64,000 nt of DNA from Nocardia amamiensis (GCF_015477605.1 NZ_JADLQX010000005.1:62001-126000); one strand, 5' to 3'. Counted from the first letter of the stretch, positions 26,810 through 35,800 are shown. Notes: generated by a model not told the origin, from the letters alone. Numbers and translations are program-made.

Positions 26810-28276
26810 TTGACGCACGCGCGACTTGACCACATCGACGAAGAATCCTCGCGTGGAATCGTCCGCGCTCCCGACCTCGCCCGGGTGACGATTCTGGCCA
26901 AGCACACCCAGGTCGACATGGCCATCCCGGTCGATGTGCCGGTCGCGCTGGTGATACCGAGCGTCGTCGACATGGTCGCCCAGCACAGCCGCACCAACGA
27001 ATTCGACAACGAGGGCGAGCGTTTCGAGCCCGCGGAGTGGGTACTCGCCCGCATCGGCCACCCTCCGTTCTCCAACTCGCTCAGCCTCGGCGAACACGGC
27101 GTCCGCGACGGCGAGCTGCTGATGCTGGAGAGCGCCTCGCACACCGCGCCGACGCCGCTGTTCGACGACATCATGTACAACGTCGCGATCGCCGACGCCG
27201 ACCACTACCGCAGCTGGACCCCGCGGGTCGCGCGGATCACCGGCTCGGTGCTCGCCGCGATCACCATGATCGTCGGCTGCCTCGGTCTGCTGCTGTCCCC
27301 CGGCTCGCTGCCGATCGGGGTGGGCGGCTCGGTCGCGCTGGTCGTCGCGATCCTGCTCGTGGTGGCGGCGATGGTGCTCAGCAGGATGTACGGCGAGACC
27401 GGCACCGCGCTGGTACTCGGCGGCTGCGCGCTGCCCGCCGCGTTCACCGCGGGCATGCTCTACGTGCCGGATCACTATGGCTGGGCGCACATTCTGCTCG
27501 GCTCGGTATTGACGGGCGCGACGGCGATTCTGGCCTGGCGGGTCACCGGCGTCGGACTGGCGCTGTTCATCGGCGCGGCCACCCTCGCGGCGTACGCGGT
27601 ACCCGCGGCGCTGATCGGCCTGCTCACCGACCAGCCGGAACGCGCGATCGGGGCGGGCGCGGCGGCACTCGGGCTCGGCGGGCTCTCGCTGGCGCCGCGG
27701 GTGTCCATGCTGCTCGCGAAATTGCCGCTGCCGCCGGTTCCTTCGCCGGGTACGCCGATCGATCCGACCGAGGACGATCCGGACGATCACCGCGCCCTGC
27801 CGACCATGGACGTGCTGCGGGTGAAGTCGGAACGAGCCCGTATGTATCTCGCCGGCCTGGTCGCGGCCACCACGCTCGTCACCGCCGCCGGAGCACTGGC
27901 GGCCACCGACCCGACCGCCGACGGCACGTACTGGCAAGGCATCGCGCTCGCGCTGGTCTGCGCGGCGGTCCTGATGTTCCGCAGTCGCACCTACGCGGGC
28001 GCGGAGCAGGCCGTCGTGCTGATCGCGGGCGGTTCGGCGATCGCGCTGATCATGCTGGTCGGCGCCGGATTCGCGATGGACCAGCCGCTGGCGGTGTTCG
28101 GCGCGGCGATGCTCGCGCTGGTCGCGGCGCTGATTCTCGGCATCATCATCCCGAACCAGTCGGCGACGCCGCCGATGCGCCGCGGCGTCGAACTGCTCGA
28201 GTACGCGTTCGTGGCGGCCGTGCTGCCCCTGGTGTTCTGGGTCGCCGACCTCTACTCCCTCGTCCGCGGGCTGTGA
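26810..28276 (+). CDS. eccD: ESX-4 membrane channel protein EccD
   Basis: EccD forms the membrane vestibule of the type VII secretion pore. The 488-residue product has an N-terminal ubiquitin-like domain (residues about 15-105: VTILAKHTQVDMAIP, EPAEWVLARIG, DGELLMLESA). About eleven membrane helices follow from residue 145 to the end. I chose the TTG at 26810 because GGGGGAAGC stands directly before it. The frame stays open further upstream, but only inside the divergent eccC region. Its stop overlaps the mycP start (GTGA), so the two are coupled. Confidence 0.92.
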   Translation: MTHARLDHIDEESSRGIVRAPDLARVTILAKHTQVDMAIPVDVPVALVIPSVVDMVAQHSRTNEFDNEGERFEPAEWVLARIGHPPFSNSLSLGEHGVRDGELLMLESASHTAPTPLFDDIMYNVAIADADHYRSWTPRVARITGSVLAAITMIVGCLGLLLSPGSLPIGVGGSVALVVAILLVVAAMVLSRMYGETGTALVLGGCALPAAFTAGMLYVPDHYGWAHILLGSVLTGATAILAWRVTGVGLALFIGAATLAAYAVPAALIGLLTDQPERAIGAGAAALGLGGLSLAPRVSMLLAKLPLPPVPSPGTPIDPTEDDPDDHRALPTMDVLRVKSERARMYLAGLVAATTLVTAAGALAATDPTADGTYWQGIALALVCAAVLMFRSRTYAGAEQAVVLIAGGSAIALIMLVGAGFAMDQPLAVFGAAMLALVAALILGIIIPNQSATPPMRRGVELLEYAFVAAVLPLVFWVADLYSLVRGL

Positions 28277-29682
28277 ACCGCGTACTTCGCACCGGCGCGG
28301 CCGCGGCGGTGCTGTCGCTGAGCGTGTCGTTCGGAGTGGGCGCGGGCCAAGGCATCGCCTACGCCGATCGCCCGCCGCCGGTCGATCCCGGCCAACTGCC
28401 GTCGGGTGATCCGGCGCGGCCGTTGGACAAAACCGAGCGCCCGGCCAACGCGGCGTGCTACTCCACCCAGCAGGGCGGCGACGGCCCTGCCGTTCCCATT
28501 CCCCAGCTATCGCTCAATCTGCCGCACGCGTGGGAGTTCTCCCGTGGCGAAGGTCAGCTGATCGCGGTGATCGACACGGGGGTCGCCTCGCATCCCCGCC
28601 TGCCCGATCTGGAAGCGGGCGGCGACTACGTCGCGGACGGTGGCGACGGGACAAGCGAGGACTGCGACGCCCACGGCACGGTGGTCGCAGGCATCATCGC
28701 CGCGAAACCCGTAGCGGGGCAAGGTTTCTCAGGCGTGGCTCCGGAAGCGCGGATTCTCTCTATCCGCCAGACCAGCGCGTTGTACGAGGTCCCTGGCCAA
28801 CAGGACAAAAGACCGGAAGACCCACCGAAGGGCTACGGCAGGATCGAAGCGCTCGCCTCCGCGATCCGGCGGGCCGCCGACCGGCGCGCTTCGGTCATCA
28901 ACATCTCGTTGGTCTCCTGCGTCCCCAGCGGCCAGAGCTTCAACGACGGCCCGGTCGGCGCGGCCGTGCGTTACGCGACACTGGAAATGGACGCCGTCGT
29001 CGTGGTCGCGGCGGGTAATACCGATGGGAAGTGCAAGCCGAGCAACCCCGGCATCGACCCGCTGAAGCCGGACGGCGATCCGTGGAACAACGTGACCACC
29101 AACGTCACGCCCGCACGCTACGACGATTACGTCCTGACGGTCGCATCGATCGACCAGAACGGCGCACCGTCGAGTTTCACCGTGCCGGGGCCGTGGGTCG
29201 GCGTGGCGGCACCAGGCGAGGACATCGTCTCGCTCGATCCGCGCGGAACTGGCACCATCACCGGAAAGTATGAGAACCAGAGCCTGGCACCGCTCAAGGG
29301 CACCAGCTTCGCCGCGCCTTATGTGTCCGGGGTGGTCGCACTGGTCCGCGCTCGCTTTCCCGAACTCAGCGCTCTCGACGTCATCAAGCGTATCCAGGCC
29401 ACGGCGCACGCGCCGGGCGAGGGTTGGAATCCCTACGTCGGTTACGGCGCCATTGATCCGGTCGCCGCATTGACTGCCGAAGTACCGAGAACGCTTCCAC
29501 CTAAACGACCGGCCGCAGCTGTGAGGGTGCAGCTTCAGGTACCCGCGCCACCTCCGCCGCCGGACCACCGCGCTCGCAATGTGGCGTTGATCGGCAGCGG
29601 CAGCGTCGCGGCACTGCTCGTCTTGGGCATGCTCGCTTCGTTCCCGATCCGCCGCAGGTTCGGGGTCAGTGAGGACGAGTGA
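28273..29682 (+). CDS. mycP: Mycosin (subtilisin-like ESX protease)
   Basis: Mycosins are membrane-anchored serine proteases needed for type VII secretion and stability of the complex. The 469-residue protein has a signal peptide (cleavage near IAYA-DR) and a catalytic triad of Asp101 (AVIDTGV), His134 (DAHGTVVAGI) and Ser345 (GTSFAAPYVSG). The oxyanion Asn249 is in VVAAGNT. Near the C-terminus are a Pro-rich stretch and one anchor helix with a basic tail. The loop at about 170-195, rich in Lys, Pro and Asp, corresponds to the mycosin-specific insertion. The GTG start overlaps the eccD stop. Confidence 0.94.
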   Translation: MNRVLRTGAAAAVLSLSVSFGVGAGQGIAYADRPPPVDPGQLPSGDPARPLDKTERPANAACYSTQQGGDGPAVPIPQLSLNLPHAWEFSRGEGQLIAVIDTGVASHPRLPDLEAGGDYVADGGDGTSEDCDAHGTVVAGIIAAKPVAGQGFSGVAPEARILSIRQTSALYEVPGQQDKRPEDPPKGYGRIEALASAIRRAADRRASVINISLVSCVPSGQSFNDGPVGAAVRYATLEMDAVVVVAAGNTDGKCKPSNPGIDPLKPDGDPWNNVTTNVTPARYDDYVLTVASIDQNGAPSSFTVPGPWVGVAAPGEDIVSLDPRGTGTITGKYENQSLAPLKGTSFAAPYVSGVVALVRARFPELSALDVIKRIQATAHAPGEGWNPYVGYGAIDPVAALTAEVPRTLPPKRPAAAVRVQLQVPAPPPPPDHRARNVALIGSGSVAALLVLGMLASFPIRRRFGVSEDE

Positions 29683-29867
29683 GAATTCCGGAGCCACGAC
29701 ACGGTCGGGGGACGCGACAAACCGCCTCGAGCAGGTGAGGGATGACCCCGGCCTGATACTCGGCCGTTCGCCCGTTCCCCATCCGCCCGACGAGCTGTGT
29801 GATTCCGACCGGTCACCGTACTCGGGCGAATGGCACACGGATGACAGGTAGCGTGCACGTGTTGCAC

Positions 29868-29887
29868 TGCGGTAACTGAATACCGCA
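29868..29887. promoter_or_regulatory. Dyad upstream of the channel gene
   Basis: TGCGGTA and TACCGCA form a perfect 7-bp inverted repeat with a six-base centre, ending 23 bases before the channel start codon. The position fits an operator. No regulator can be named. Confidence 0.4.
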
Positions 29888-29910
29888 TCAGATCGACACA
29901 GGTAGCTGCC

Positions 29911-30753
29911 ATGCCCCCCGTAACATCCGAATTCCATCCCATGGCCCAGAGCGAATCCGACGTGGAAACGTCTGCCCGCCCCGCCACGACCACCCGCAGA
30001 CAGGCATGGGAACGCGCAACCAATGCGCCGATGATCGTGCTGGCGGTGTGCTTCGTCGGCATCTATGCCTGGTACGTGCTCGACACCGGCGCCTCACGGG
30101 AACTGGATGCCTGGCTCACCCGTGCCGACGTGGCGATCTGGGTGGTATTCGCGGCGGACTTCGCGATCCGGCTGTGGTTGTCCACGAACCGATGGCGCTT
30201 CGTGCGCACCCATCCGCTGGAGTTGCTGATCGTGCTGCTGCCACCGTTCCGCCCGGTGCGGGTGGTCCGGGCAGCGCTGCTGCTGATCGACACGGTGAAC
30301 CGGAGAACAGAGACCCGCGCCCGCATGGCGGTGTTCGTCGCCACCAGCTCGGCGCTCGTGATCCTGCTGTGCAGCCTGGCATTCTTCGATGCCGAGTATG
30401 GCGTCGCAGAGAGCAAGATCGACAGCTTCGGCGACGCGCTGTGGTGGGCGATGGTATCGGTGACGACCGTCGGCTACGGCGATGTCTATCCGGTGACGAC
30501 CGAAGGGCGCTTCGTCTCGCTGATCCTGATGACCTTCGGCATCGGCCTGATCAGCTTCGCCATCGGTACCACCACGAGTTGGGTGATGGACCAGCTGAGG
30601 TCCGTCGAAAGGTCCGCGGAACGCGCCGATATCGAGATCGGCCTCCTCGCCGAGGAGGTCCGCGCCCTGCGCGCCGAGATCGCCGCGCTCACCAGTTCCG
30701 CAGCCGACACCCTGGCGGCCCCGATGGCGCCACCCGATACGCATCATCCGTAG
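29911..30753 (+). CDS. Voltage-gated-like potassium channel subunit
   Basis: The 280-residue protein has about five to six membrane segments. A helix at 40-57 is followed by AIWVVFAADFAIRLWL (S2/S3-like) and an S4-like stretch with spaced Arg (FRPVRVVRAALLL, about 113-125). Next come the pore helix and selectivity filter TVGYGD (186-191) and an inner helix ending SFAIGTTTSWV. The C-terminus is a coiled coil (RSAERADIEIGLLAEEVRALRAEIAAL). It should form a tetrameric K+ channel. An internal ATG at 29941 is an alternative start. It is unrelated to secretion and lies in the segment that separates mycP from eccB. Confidence 0.88.
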   Translation: MPPVTSEFHPMAQSESDVETSARPATTTRRQAWERATNAPMIVLAVCFVGIYAWYVLDTGASRELDAWLTRADVAIWVVFAADFAIRLWLSTNRWRFVRTHPLELLIVLLPPFRPVRVVRAALLLIDTVNRRTETRARMAVFVATSSALVILLCSLAFFDAEYGVAESKIDSFGDALWWAMVSVTTVGYGDVYPVTTEGRFVSLILMTFGIGLISFAIGTTTSWVMDQLRSVERSAERADIEIGLLAEEVRALRAEIAALTSSAADTLAAPMAPPDTHHP

Positions 30754-30943
30754 CCATTCGCGGCACGCGCTCCCAGACTCGCTCGGGCATCGGTTCCCAG
30801 ATCTGGAAGGCCGCGAATACGCGGTCGTCAACTGCTGCCCTAGGTTCGGGTTGGCAGCAGCAATAGTGCCCGAGTTTAGGTCCCGAGCGGGCGGGGTAAG
30901 AATGCGAACGCTCGATGTCACAGAAAAGAGGAAAGGTTCCACA

Positions 30944-31351
30944 TTGATCAACGCCAAAAAGTCGATCGCCGCGTGCGCGGCCGCAATCGGAATCACGGCC
31001 GGGGTGGCGGTATTCCTCCCCGCTACTGCGTCCGCGGCAACATATGGTGGCCAGTGCGGTGACGGCTTCAAGGTGATCGACTCACACGGGTTGAAGGGCG
31101 GCACGGTCTTCCTCACCTACGACGGCAGGACGAACTGCGTGGTCACCGTGCGGGACAACCCGGGTGAGCCGATATCAATGGGCGCCGGTGTGCGGCAGTC
31201 GAAGGACCACTCCCAGGTGGTCGTGAACGACGACCGTGTCTTCACCCACTTCGCTTATGCGAAGGTCGAAGCGGAAGGTAAGTGCATCGACTGGGGCGGC
31301 CGCATCAAGGACGACATCTGGGAGGAATTCGGAGTGCACTGCGGTGACTGA
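30944..31351 (+). CDS. Secreted protein like spore-associated protein A (SapA)
   Basis: From the TTG at 30944 the protein has 135 residues with a good signal peptide (INAKKSIAACAAAIGI..., cleavage after ATASA). The mature part (YGGQCGDGFKVID, GTVFLTYDGRTNCVVTVRDNPG, GKCIDWGG) matches the Streptomyces spore-associated protein A family. These are small extracellular proteins with paired Cys and unknown molecular role. An ATG 14 codons upstream would place charged residues before the signal peptide, so I prefer the TTG, with GAAAGG ahead of it. The bases 31352-31620 that follow hold no gene I can support. Confidence 0.75.
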   Translation: MINAKKSIAACAAAIGITAGVAVFLPATASAATYGGQCGDGFKVIDSHGLKGGTVFLTYDGRTNCVVTVRDNPGEPISMGAGVRQSKDHSQVVVNDDRVFTHFAYAKVEAEGKCIDWGGRIKDDIWEEFGVHCGD

Positions 31352-31620
31352 GCCTCGACCTTCATCGGTGGATCGAAGCTGAATAACGGGAAGAATTGAC
31401 GCTTGTTCGCGCGGTGGCCGTGGGGCGTCGTCGTGGAATGCGGTGAACGGGCGGTCCTCGTCGGTGAGTTCGTGCCGGGTCACCCGCAGGGCGGTGCCGG
31501 TGGCGCGTGCGGTGTCCGGGAGCACGGCGGCCTACGGCCTCGGCGTCGATGAGCGACATGGGCACGCGCCTACCGGAACCTGGTCTCGCCGTCGCATCTA
31601 CGTCTGACCACAGTCGGGCC

Positions 31621-32967
31621 CTAGGTCGATCGGAAGGATCCGCCGTGCCCCGTAGCCGCACCGCACAAGGCGTCGAATCGGTGGCGGAAGTGTTCGGCAT
31701 CATCTCCACGCAGCCGCGAGGCGCCGACTCGCACCGGTCGAAGCTCTTCCACCAAGCGCGGCGAGCTGACTGGCCCTTCCAGCATCGACAGGGCACGGTG
31801 CCCCTCGGTGATTGCTGTGTTGATATCGCCCAGGCCAGCAAGCGACGCCGCGAAGTACGCACGGTATGACGCCTTGTCTCGGAGAGGCATGGTTCCTCCA
31901 CTGCTGGTCGCCTCGCGATAGATAGTTGCCGCCCTGCTGTGCTGTCCCAGATAGGATCGGCCTCGGGCCTCGATGGATCGGATCTCGTCCGGGGTGACGA
32001 AGTGCAACCAGATCGGGTCATCGGGATCATCGAGACCACGGTCCGCTTCCCGCCAGGCCCGGATCATGGCCTGTTCGAACTCGCGACTCTCGCCAACTGC
32101 CGCGTGCGCTACTGCTTCTCGTGCGATCCGCAACGCATTCAAACGCGCTGAAGGGATGCGGCGTGCGAGTTCGCTTGCACGCCGCGCAAGGTGTACCGGC
32201 TCACGGCTCGCCGGACGTTTCGTGGCAAGAAATGACATGTTCGCGATGGCGTCCTCTAGCAAGTCTTCTTTTCCGCTTTGTTCGGCGAGAAGAACTGCCT
32301 CCGTGTAGAAATGCCTGGCAACTTCAACGCGCCCGCTGTCTTCAGTGACCCAGCCTGCGAAACCGGCCAGCCGACAGGCCGCATCGATCAACTCCGCACC
32401 CAAGCGGGAACCGTATTCACCATGATCGACCAGACGACGAACCAGACGGTACTGCTGAATGACGGAGTCAGCGATCCTGCCGCCGCTGTAAAGGTTGTCG
32501 TGCTCCCACAGCTGCTGAGTCATCTTGCGCAGGTAGGCGATGTGACCGGTCCCGACGCGTATCGGATCCGACCACGGCAGATCGGTCGCCGCACCCGTCG
32601 CCGCTACCGCGACCGTTGCCACCTGGACGAATTGTCTGCGATCCACGTCATCGACTCCTTCACAGCCCCCTCTGTCGATGGTCCCCGCGTCAGCGCTACC
32701 GAGCAAGAGGGGCATCAGCGCCGAGCGCGGTATACCCAGCGCGTCCGCCGCGCGGATCAATTCCCGCACATCGAAAATCGTGCCGACCTCACCCCGTTCA
32801 ACTCTTCCGGCATGCGTGCGATCCCAGTGCAGCAGCTCCGCGAAGTCCGCCTGAGATAACCCCATCTGCTTGCGTACGAGAGCCAGCGCCGAACCAGGCT
32901 TGCCCGAGGCGAGCAACTGCCGGAAGCGGGGCGATTCCCACACGGCGGTGAAAGGTGAATCTGTCAC
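31621..32967 (-). CDS. XRE-family regulator with TPR-like C-terminal half
   Basis: The 448-residue protein begins with a helix-turn-helix (residues about 30-70: LALVRKQMGLSQADFAELLHWDRTHAGRVERGE). A long alpha-helical region follows (about 135-400) rich in Ala, Leu and Arg, with repeats of about 40 residues like tetratricopeptides. This plan is common in Streptomyces and Nocardia regulators that govern development or small-molecule genes, usually near tiny partner genes. It is divergent from a chain of four tiny ORFs with about 270 bp between. Base use is less GC-biased than in neighbouring genes, suggesting later acquisition (by eye). Confidence 0.85.
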   Translation of the reverse strand: MTDSPFTAVWESPRFRQLLASGKPGSALALVRKQMGLSQADFAELLHWDRTHAGRVERGEVGTIFDVRELIRAADALGIPRSALMPLLLGSADAGTIDRGGCEGVDDVDRRQFVQVATVAVAATGAATDLPWSDPIRVGTGHIAYLRKMTQQLWEHDNLYSGGRIADSVIQQYRLVRRLVDHGEYGSRLGAELIDAACRLAGFAGWVTEDSGRVEVARHFYTEAVLLAEQSGKEDLLEDAIANMSFLATKRPASREPVHLARRASELARRIPSARLNALRIAREAVAHAAVGESREFEQAMIRAWREADRGLDDPDDPIWLHFVTPDEIRSIEARGRSYLGQHSRAATIYREATSSGGTMPLRDKASYRAYFAASLAGLGDINTAITEGHRALSMLEGPVSSPRLVEELRPVRVGASRLRGDDAEHFRHRFDALCGAATGHGGSFRST

Positions 32968-33234
32968 ATTCGTCCCCCTGGTACGAAGCGATACGCAATA
33001 GCCGGAACTCTATTCCCGGCAATGCAATTCGCGGTGGCAAACGGCAGATATCGCGCAATCGGCCCGATCGCCCCGGGCAGTCGCCGCACCGCAAGCGGGG
33101 GCCGAGGCTATCGGTGGCTCCGGTGCGGGACGATGCCATCTCCAGGGCACATCGGCCGCAAAGGGTTGCGGGCCGGTGGCGCAAGCCCCCGGCGCCGGAC
33201 GCTCACCAGACCGTCGACCCGAAGGGGACACCGC

Positions 33235-33594
33235 ATGACACGGCCACACACGGCGCTGCCGGACATCCCGCAAGCCCACCCCAGAGCAATCGGTTACCTG
33301 CGCGATGACGTGAGCGGACCGGGGTGGCGGGAAGACGAGCAGGCGATCCTGGCACTGGCCACCCGGCTCGGCTACGACCTGGTGAAAACCGTCCGCATGG
33401 ACCCCGACATCCGCGACCCGCTGCATCGGCTGCTGATCATCGTCCGCCGCCTCGATGTCGCCGCGGTGATCACGCCGACCCTCGAGCACATCGGCGGCCC
33501 CGGCCGCATCTGCCGAGTCTGTTCCCTGATCACCGTAACTCCGGAATACAACTGGGCACTCGCCTATAAGCCATCCGAAGAAAGTGGGCGATAG
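33235..33594 (+). CDS. Resolvase-like small protein (recombinase fold, probably inactive)
   Basis: The 119-residue protein resembles the N-terminal domain of serine recombinases: AIGYLRDDVSG, DEQAILALATRLGYDLVKTVRMD, LHRLLIIVRRLDVAAVITPTLEHIGG. There is no DNA-binding domain. The usual catalytic Ser position after GYxR is not clearly kept, so it is probably not an active recombinase. Such small proteins are frequent in accessory regions of Nocardia and Streptomyces. AAGGGGAC precedes the ATG. Its TAG overlaps the GTG of the next ORF by one base. Confidence 0.6.
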   Translation: MTRPHTALPDIPQAHPRAIGYLRDDVSGPGWREDEQAILALATRLGYDLVKTVRMDPDIRDPLHRLLIIVRRLDVAAVITPTLEHIGGPGRICRVCSLITVTPEYNWALAYKPSEESGR

Positions 33595-33896
33595 TGCCCG
33601 CAGAGCTCGCACTCGTACTGACAGTCACAGCCGCGGTCGCGGGACTGCTCATCCTGCTGTTCTGGGTGCTGCCTTGGCTGATCGACAGCGCATCCCAGTT
33701 GCCCGGCCACACCGGCGAAGCCCGGGAACGTGCAGGACCCCACGCCGCACCGCGCAGGCCGTACCTGGTGGAGGAAGCTCACTGGGTCACGCAGGACCAC
33801 ATCGACTGCGACGTCCACACCTGCGCCGCCAAAGCCGCAGCCATTGACGTGCTCATCGAAGCCGGGCACATGAAACCAGCGAGGTACTTTCGGTGA
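33594..33896 (+). CDS. Small single-pass membrane protein
   Basis: The 100-residue product starts at a GTG overlapping the previous stop (TAGTG). Residues about 5-30 form one membrane helix (LVLTVTAAVAGLLILLFWVLPWLI). The rest is cytosolic, with a Cys pair (DCDVHTC) and a C-terminus ending KPARYFR. I do not recognise the family. The overlaps on both sides indicate an operon with coupled translation. Confidence 0.6.
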   Translation: MPAELALVLTVTAAVAGLLILLFWVLPWLIDSASQLPGHTGEARERAGPHAAPRRPYLVEEAHWVTQDHIDCDVHTCAAKAAAIDVLIEAGHMKPARYFR

Positions 33897-34063
33897 ACCC
33901 CACCGTTCCCGCCGATGTCCTCGACCGCTGGCGCGCACAACCGTGCACCAACCCGGTGATCGAGAACATCGAGCACGCCCGTTTCGCGCTTACCAACCAC
34001 GCCGCACACTGCTGCGACCAGTTCCTGGCCGCACTCGGCCACGGCACGACAGTGTGCGGATGA
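33893..34063 (+). CDS. Tiny Cys-rich protein
   Basis: A 56-residue frame starts at a GTG overlapping the previous stop (GTGA) and ends with a stop overlapping the next ATG (ATGA). It has four Cys (PCTN, HCCDQ and the C-terminal TVCG) and several His, a pattern that could bind a metal. No family is recognised. The four-gene chain of 1- or 4-base overlaps supports it being translated. Confidence 0.5.
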   Translation: MNPTVPADVLDRWRAQPCTNPVIENIEHARFALTNHAAHCCDQFLAALGHGTTVCG

Positions 34064-34200
34064 GCGACGACGAACCCCTCAGCACCGCTGGCGGATCACC
34101 CGATCTCGGCCAGACCATGAGCGGGAAGCCCGTCTACCTACCGCCCAAGGGATTTGGGCAGGCAATAGTGGACTCGCCCGCTCAGGCGTTGGCCGATCGA
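34060..34200 (+). CDS. Start of a small ORF with no stop of its own (possibly broken)
   Basis: The ATG overlaps the previous stop (ATGA). The first 30 codons (MSDDEPLSTAGGSPDLGQTM, then GKPVYLPPKGFGQ) look like a real small protein. The frame has no stop before the convergent eccB stop at 34201 and stays open, antisense to eccB, to 35685. The gene has either lost its end at the junction of the accessory segment with eccB, or it makes a long antisense-encoded product, which I think unlikely. Coordinates cover only the part outside eccB. Confidence 0.3.
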
Positions 34201-35691
34201 CTACTTCGCCGAGGCGACCGGCTGCTTGGCGGGTGCGGAGTCCGGGGCGACGCCGTCGTGCGCCACCATGGCGGCGTCGCGACCCATAGTCGGTCCGCCG
34301 GCAAGCAGCCCGACGATCGGCCAAGGCGCCGGTTCAGGTTTGACACCGGACTCGGCGTCCATGCCGAGCGCCTTCGCGGCCTCATTGTCCTTGATGCCGA
34401 AGCGAACGCCGGTGTCGGCCACGTAGAACATGCTGTCCTTGCGCCTGCTGTCGGGTTCGATGCCGGTGGTCTGGACGAAGGCGCCCGAACCCGGCCGGAA
34501 GTACACGGAGTCGACATTGTCACCCTTGCCGTCGGCCTGCGCGAGCGGAACCAGCTTGGCGCCGCTGGACATCGGCAGATCGCTCGCGTCGATGAACGAC
34601 AGTTCCGCCCGCACAGCGACATCGGTGTTGCCCGCGACTCCGGGAATCGGCTTCCACGACAAGCAGCTCACCGGGCGCGCCTTGGGCTGAATGATCGTCG
34701 GCGCGGTCTCGGGGTAGGTGTCGACGTTCAGTGCCCGCGACTCCGGCGCGTTGGTCTTGTCGAAAGATTCGATGGCGGTGCCATGGTCGGGGTTGCGCTG
34801 CGAGCCACGGATCACTTCGGCGGTGAATGGACTGACCGCCTGCAGACCGTCGCGCAGCAGGACGTAATTCTGACTGGTTTTGCCGTCGAGCTGGACGACT
34901 GTGCCGATCTTCAAGCCGTTGATCGAATACCCGGACGGTTGCCCGCCTGGATCGGTGATCTTGGGCGGGATAATCGGATCGACCTCGGGAATCGCGTTGA
35001 GCAGGCCCTCGCTGATCGGCCGCGGGGTCATCCCCCGAATGTTCAGCGGTCCGGTTATGAATGGGTCATTCATGTCGACACGGGCGCGCGTCTTGTTCCA
35101 GACCAGGTAGGCCGCGTCCTTGCCCTTCACAAGCAGCGCTTTGTCCTTGCCCATCGGCGCGGCCTTGTCGCCCAGTTCCAGATCGCCGATCAGCACGGAG
35201 CTGCTGCGGTCGTCGCTGCCGTCGGTCTTCAACGAGTCGCACACCGTCCAGACCCGGCCCTTGCCCTCCTTGTCGAAGTGCAGCGAGCCGGGAGCGCCTG
35301 GGATGCCGATCAATTGGCCGCGCGGCTTCTTGCCGAGCTCCGATTCCTTCACGATCGCCGGCTTGGCCGCCTCACCCGCGGCCAGGCGTGCGGAGGCCAG
35401 GTTGAGCGCCGGGTGCACCACGTCGTCGAGCACCACATAGACCGCGCCGGAATCCTTGCCGATCAGGATCTTGTTGTCGCCGATCTTGTCCTGCGGACGC
35501 AGCAATGCCAGCACGCCGCAGCCGGCCAGTACCACGCACGCCAGGATCAGGCCGACCGCGTACGCGCGGGACTGAGAACGCATGGGATCGTGCAGCATTC
35601 GCACGTCCCGGCGCACCAAGGCATGCTCCATCCGCCGGACCAGAAAGCGGTAGCCGCTGACCTGCCAGCGTGTAGTGGGTTTTGAAGGCAT
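34201..35691 (-). CDS. eccB: ESX-4 membrane/periplasmic protein EccB
   Basis: EccB is the core ESX subunit with one membrane helix and a large outside domain. The 496-residue protein has the diagnostic N-terminus (TTRWQVSGYRFLVRRMEHALVRRDVRMLHDPMR), a helix at about 43-66, and then a periplasmic region with repeated blocks (GAVYVVLDDVVHPALNLASARL, GIPGAPG). Cys residues in the outer domain (VWTVCD, SCLSW) can form the family disulphide. A strong ribosome site (GGAGGAAT) lies before the ATG at 35689-35691. It is divergent from eccE with 109 bp between. Confidence 0.94.
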   Translation of the reverse strand: MPSKPTTRWQVSGYRFLVRRMEHALVRRDVRMLHDPMRSQSRAYAVGLILACVVLAGCGVLALLRPQDKIGDNKILIGKDSGAVYVVLDDVVHPALNLASARLAAGEAAKPAIVKESELGKKPRGQLIGIPGAPGSLHFDKEGKGRVWTVCDSLKTDGSDDRSSSVLIGDLELGDKAAPMGKDKALLVKGKDAAYLVWNKTRARVDMNDPFITGPLNIRGMTPRPISEGLLNAIPEVDPIIPPKITDPGGQPSGYSINGLKIGTVVQLDGKTSQNYVLLRDGLQAVSPFTAEVIRGSQRNPDHGTAIESFDKTNAPESRALNVDTYPETAPTIIQPKARPVSCLSWKPIPGVAGNTDVAVRAELSFIDASDLPMSSGAKLVPLAQADGKGDNVDSVYFRPGSGAFVQTTGIEPDSRRKDSMFYVADTGVRFGIKDNEAAKALGMDAESGVKPEPAPWPIVGLLAGGPTMGRDAAMVAHDGVAPDSAPAKQPVASAK

Positions 35692-35800
35692 TATTCCTCC
35701 CCCGAACAGTGCTCGCGTTCGCCGAACACAGTACAGTTCCCGAGGACTCTTGTTCAGCTCGGCCACGACAATCCGGCCGACACCGGGTACATGGGGGACG
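35692..35800. promoter_or_regulatory. Divergent eccB/eccE promoter region
   Basis: The 109 bases hold both promoters. GTACAGTTC at 35731-35739 repeats the nine-base motif of the eccC/eccD region. Here GAAC and GTTC arms (35724-35739) frame it as a loose dyad. No clear -35/-10 pair is visible. Confidence 0.4.

Noticed and set aside
31175..31525. A 116-codon frame on the minus strand overlapping the SapA-like gene
   Set aside because: The first 50 residues (TALRVTRHELTDEDRPFTAFHDD) look faintly protein-like and could be a remnant, but the rest is antisense to the SapA-like gene and there is no clear family, so I did not call it.
33235..33594. Active site-specific recombinase with an attachment site
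   Set aside because: There is only a partial resolvase-like domain, no DNA-binding part, no clear catalytic Ser and no visible att repeats at the segment ends.
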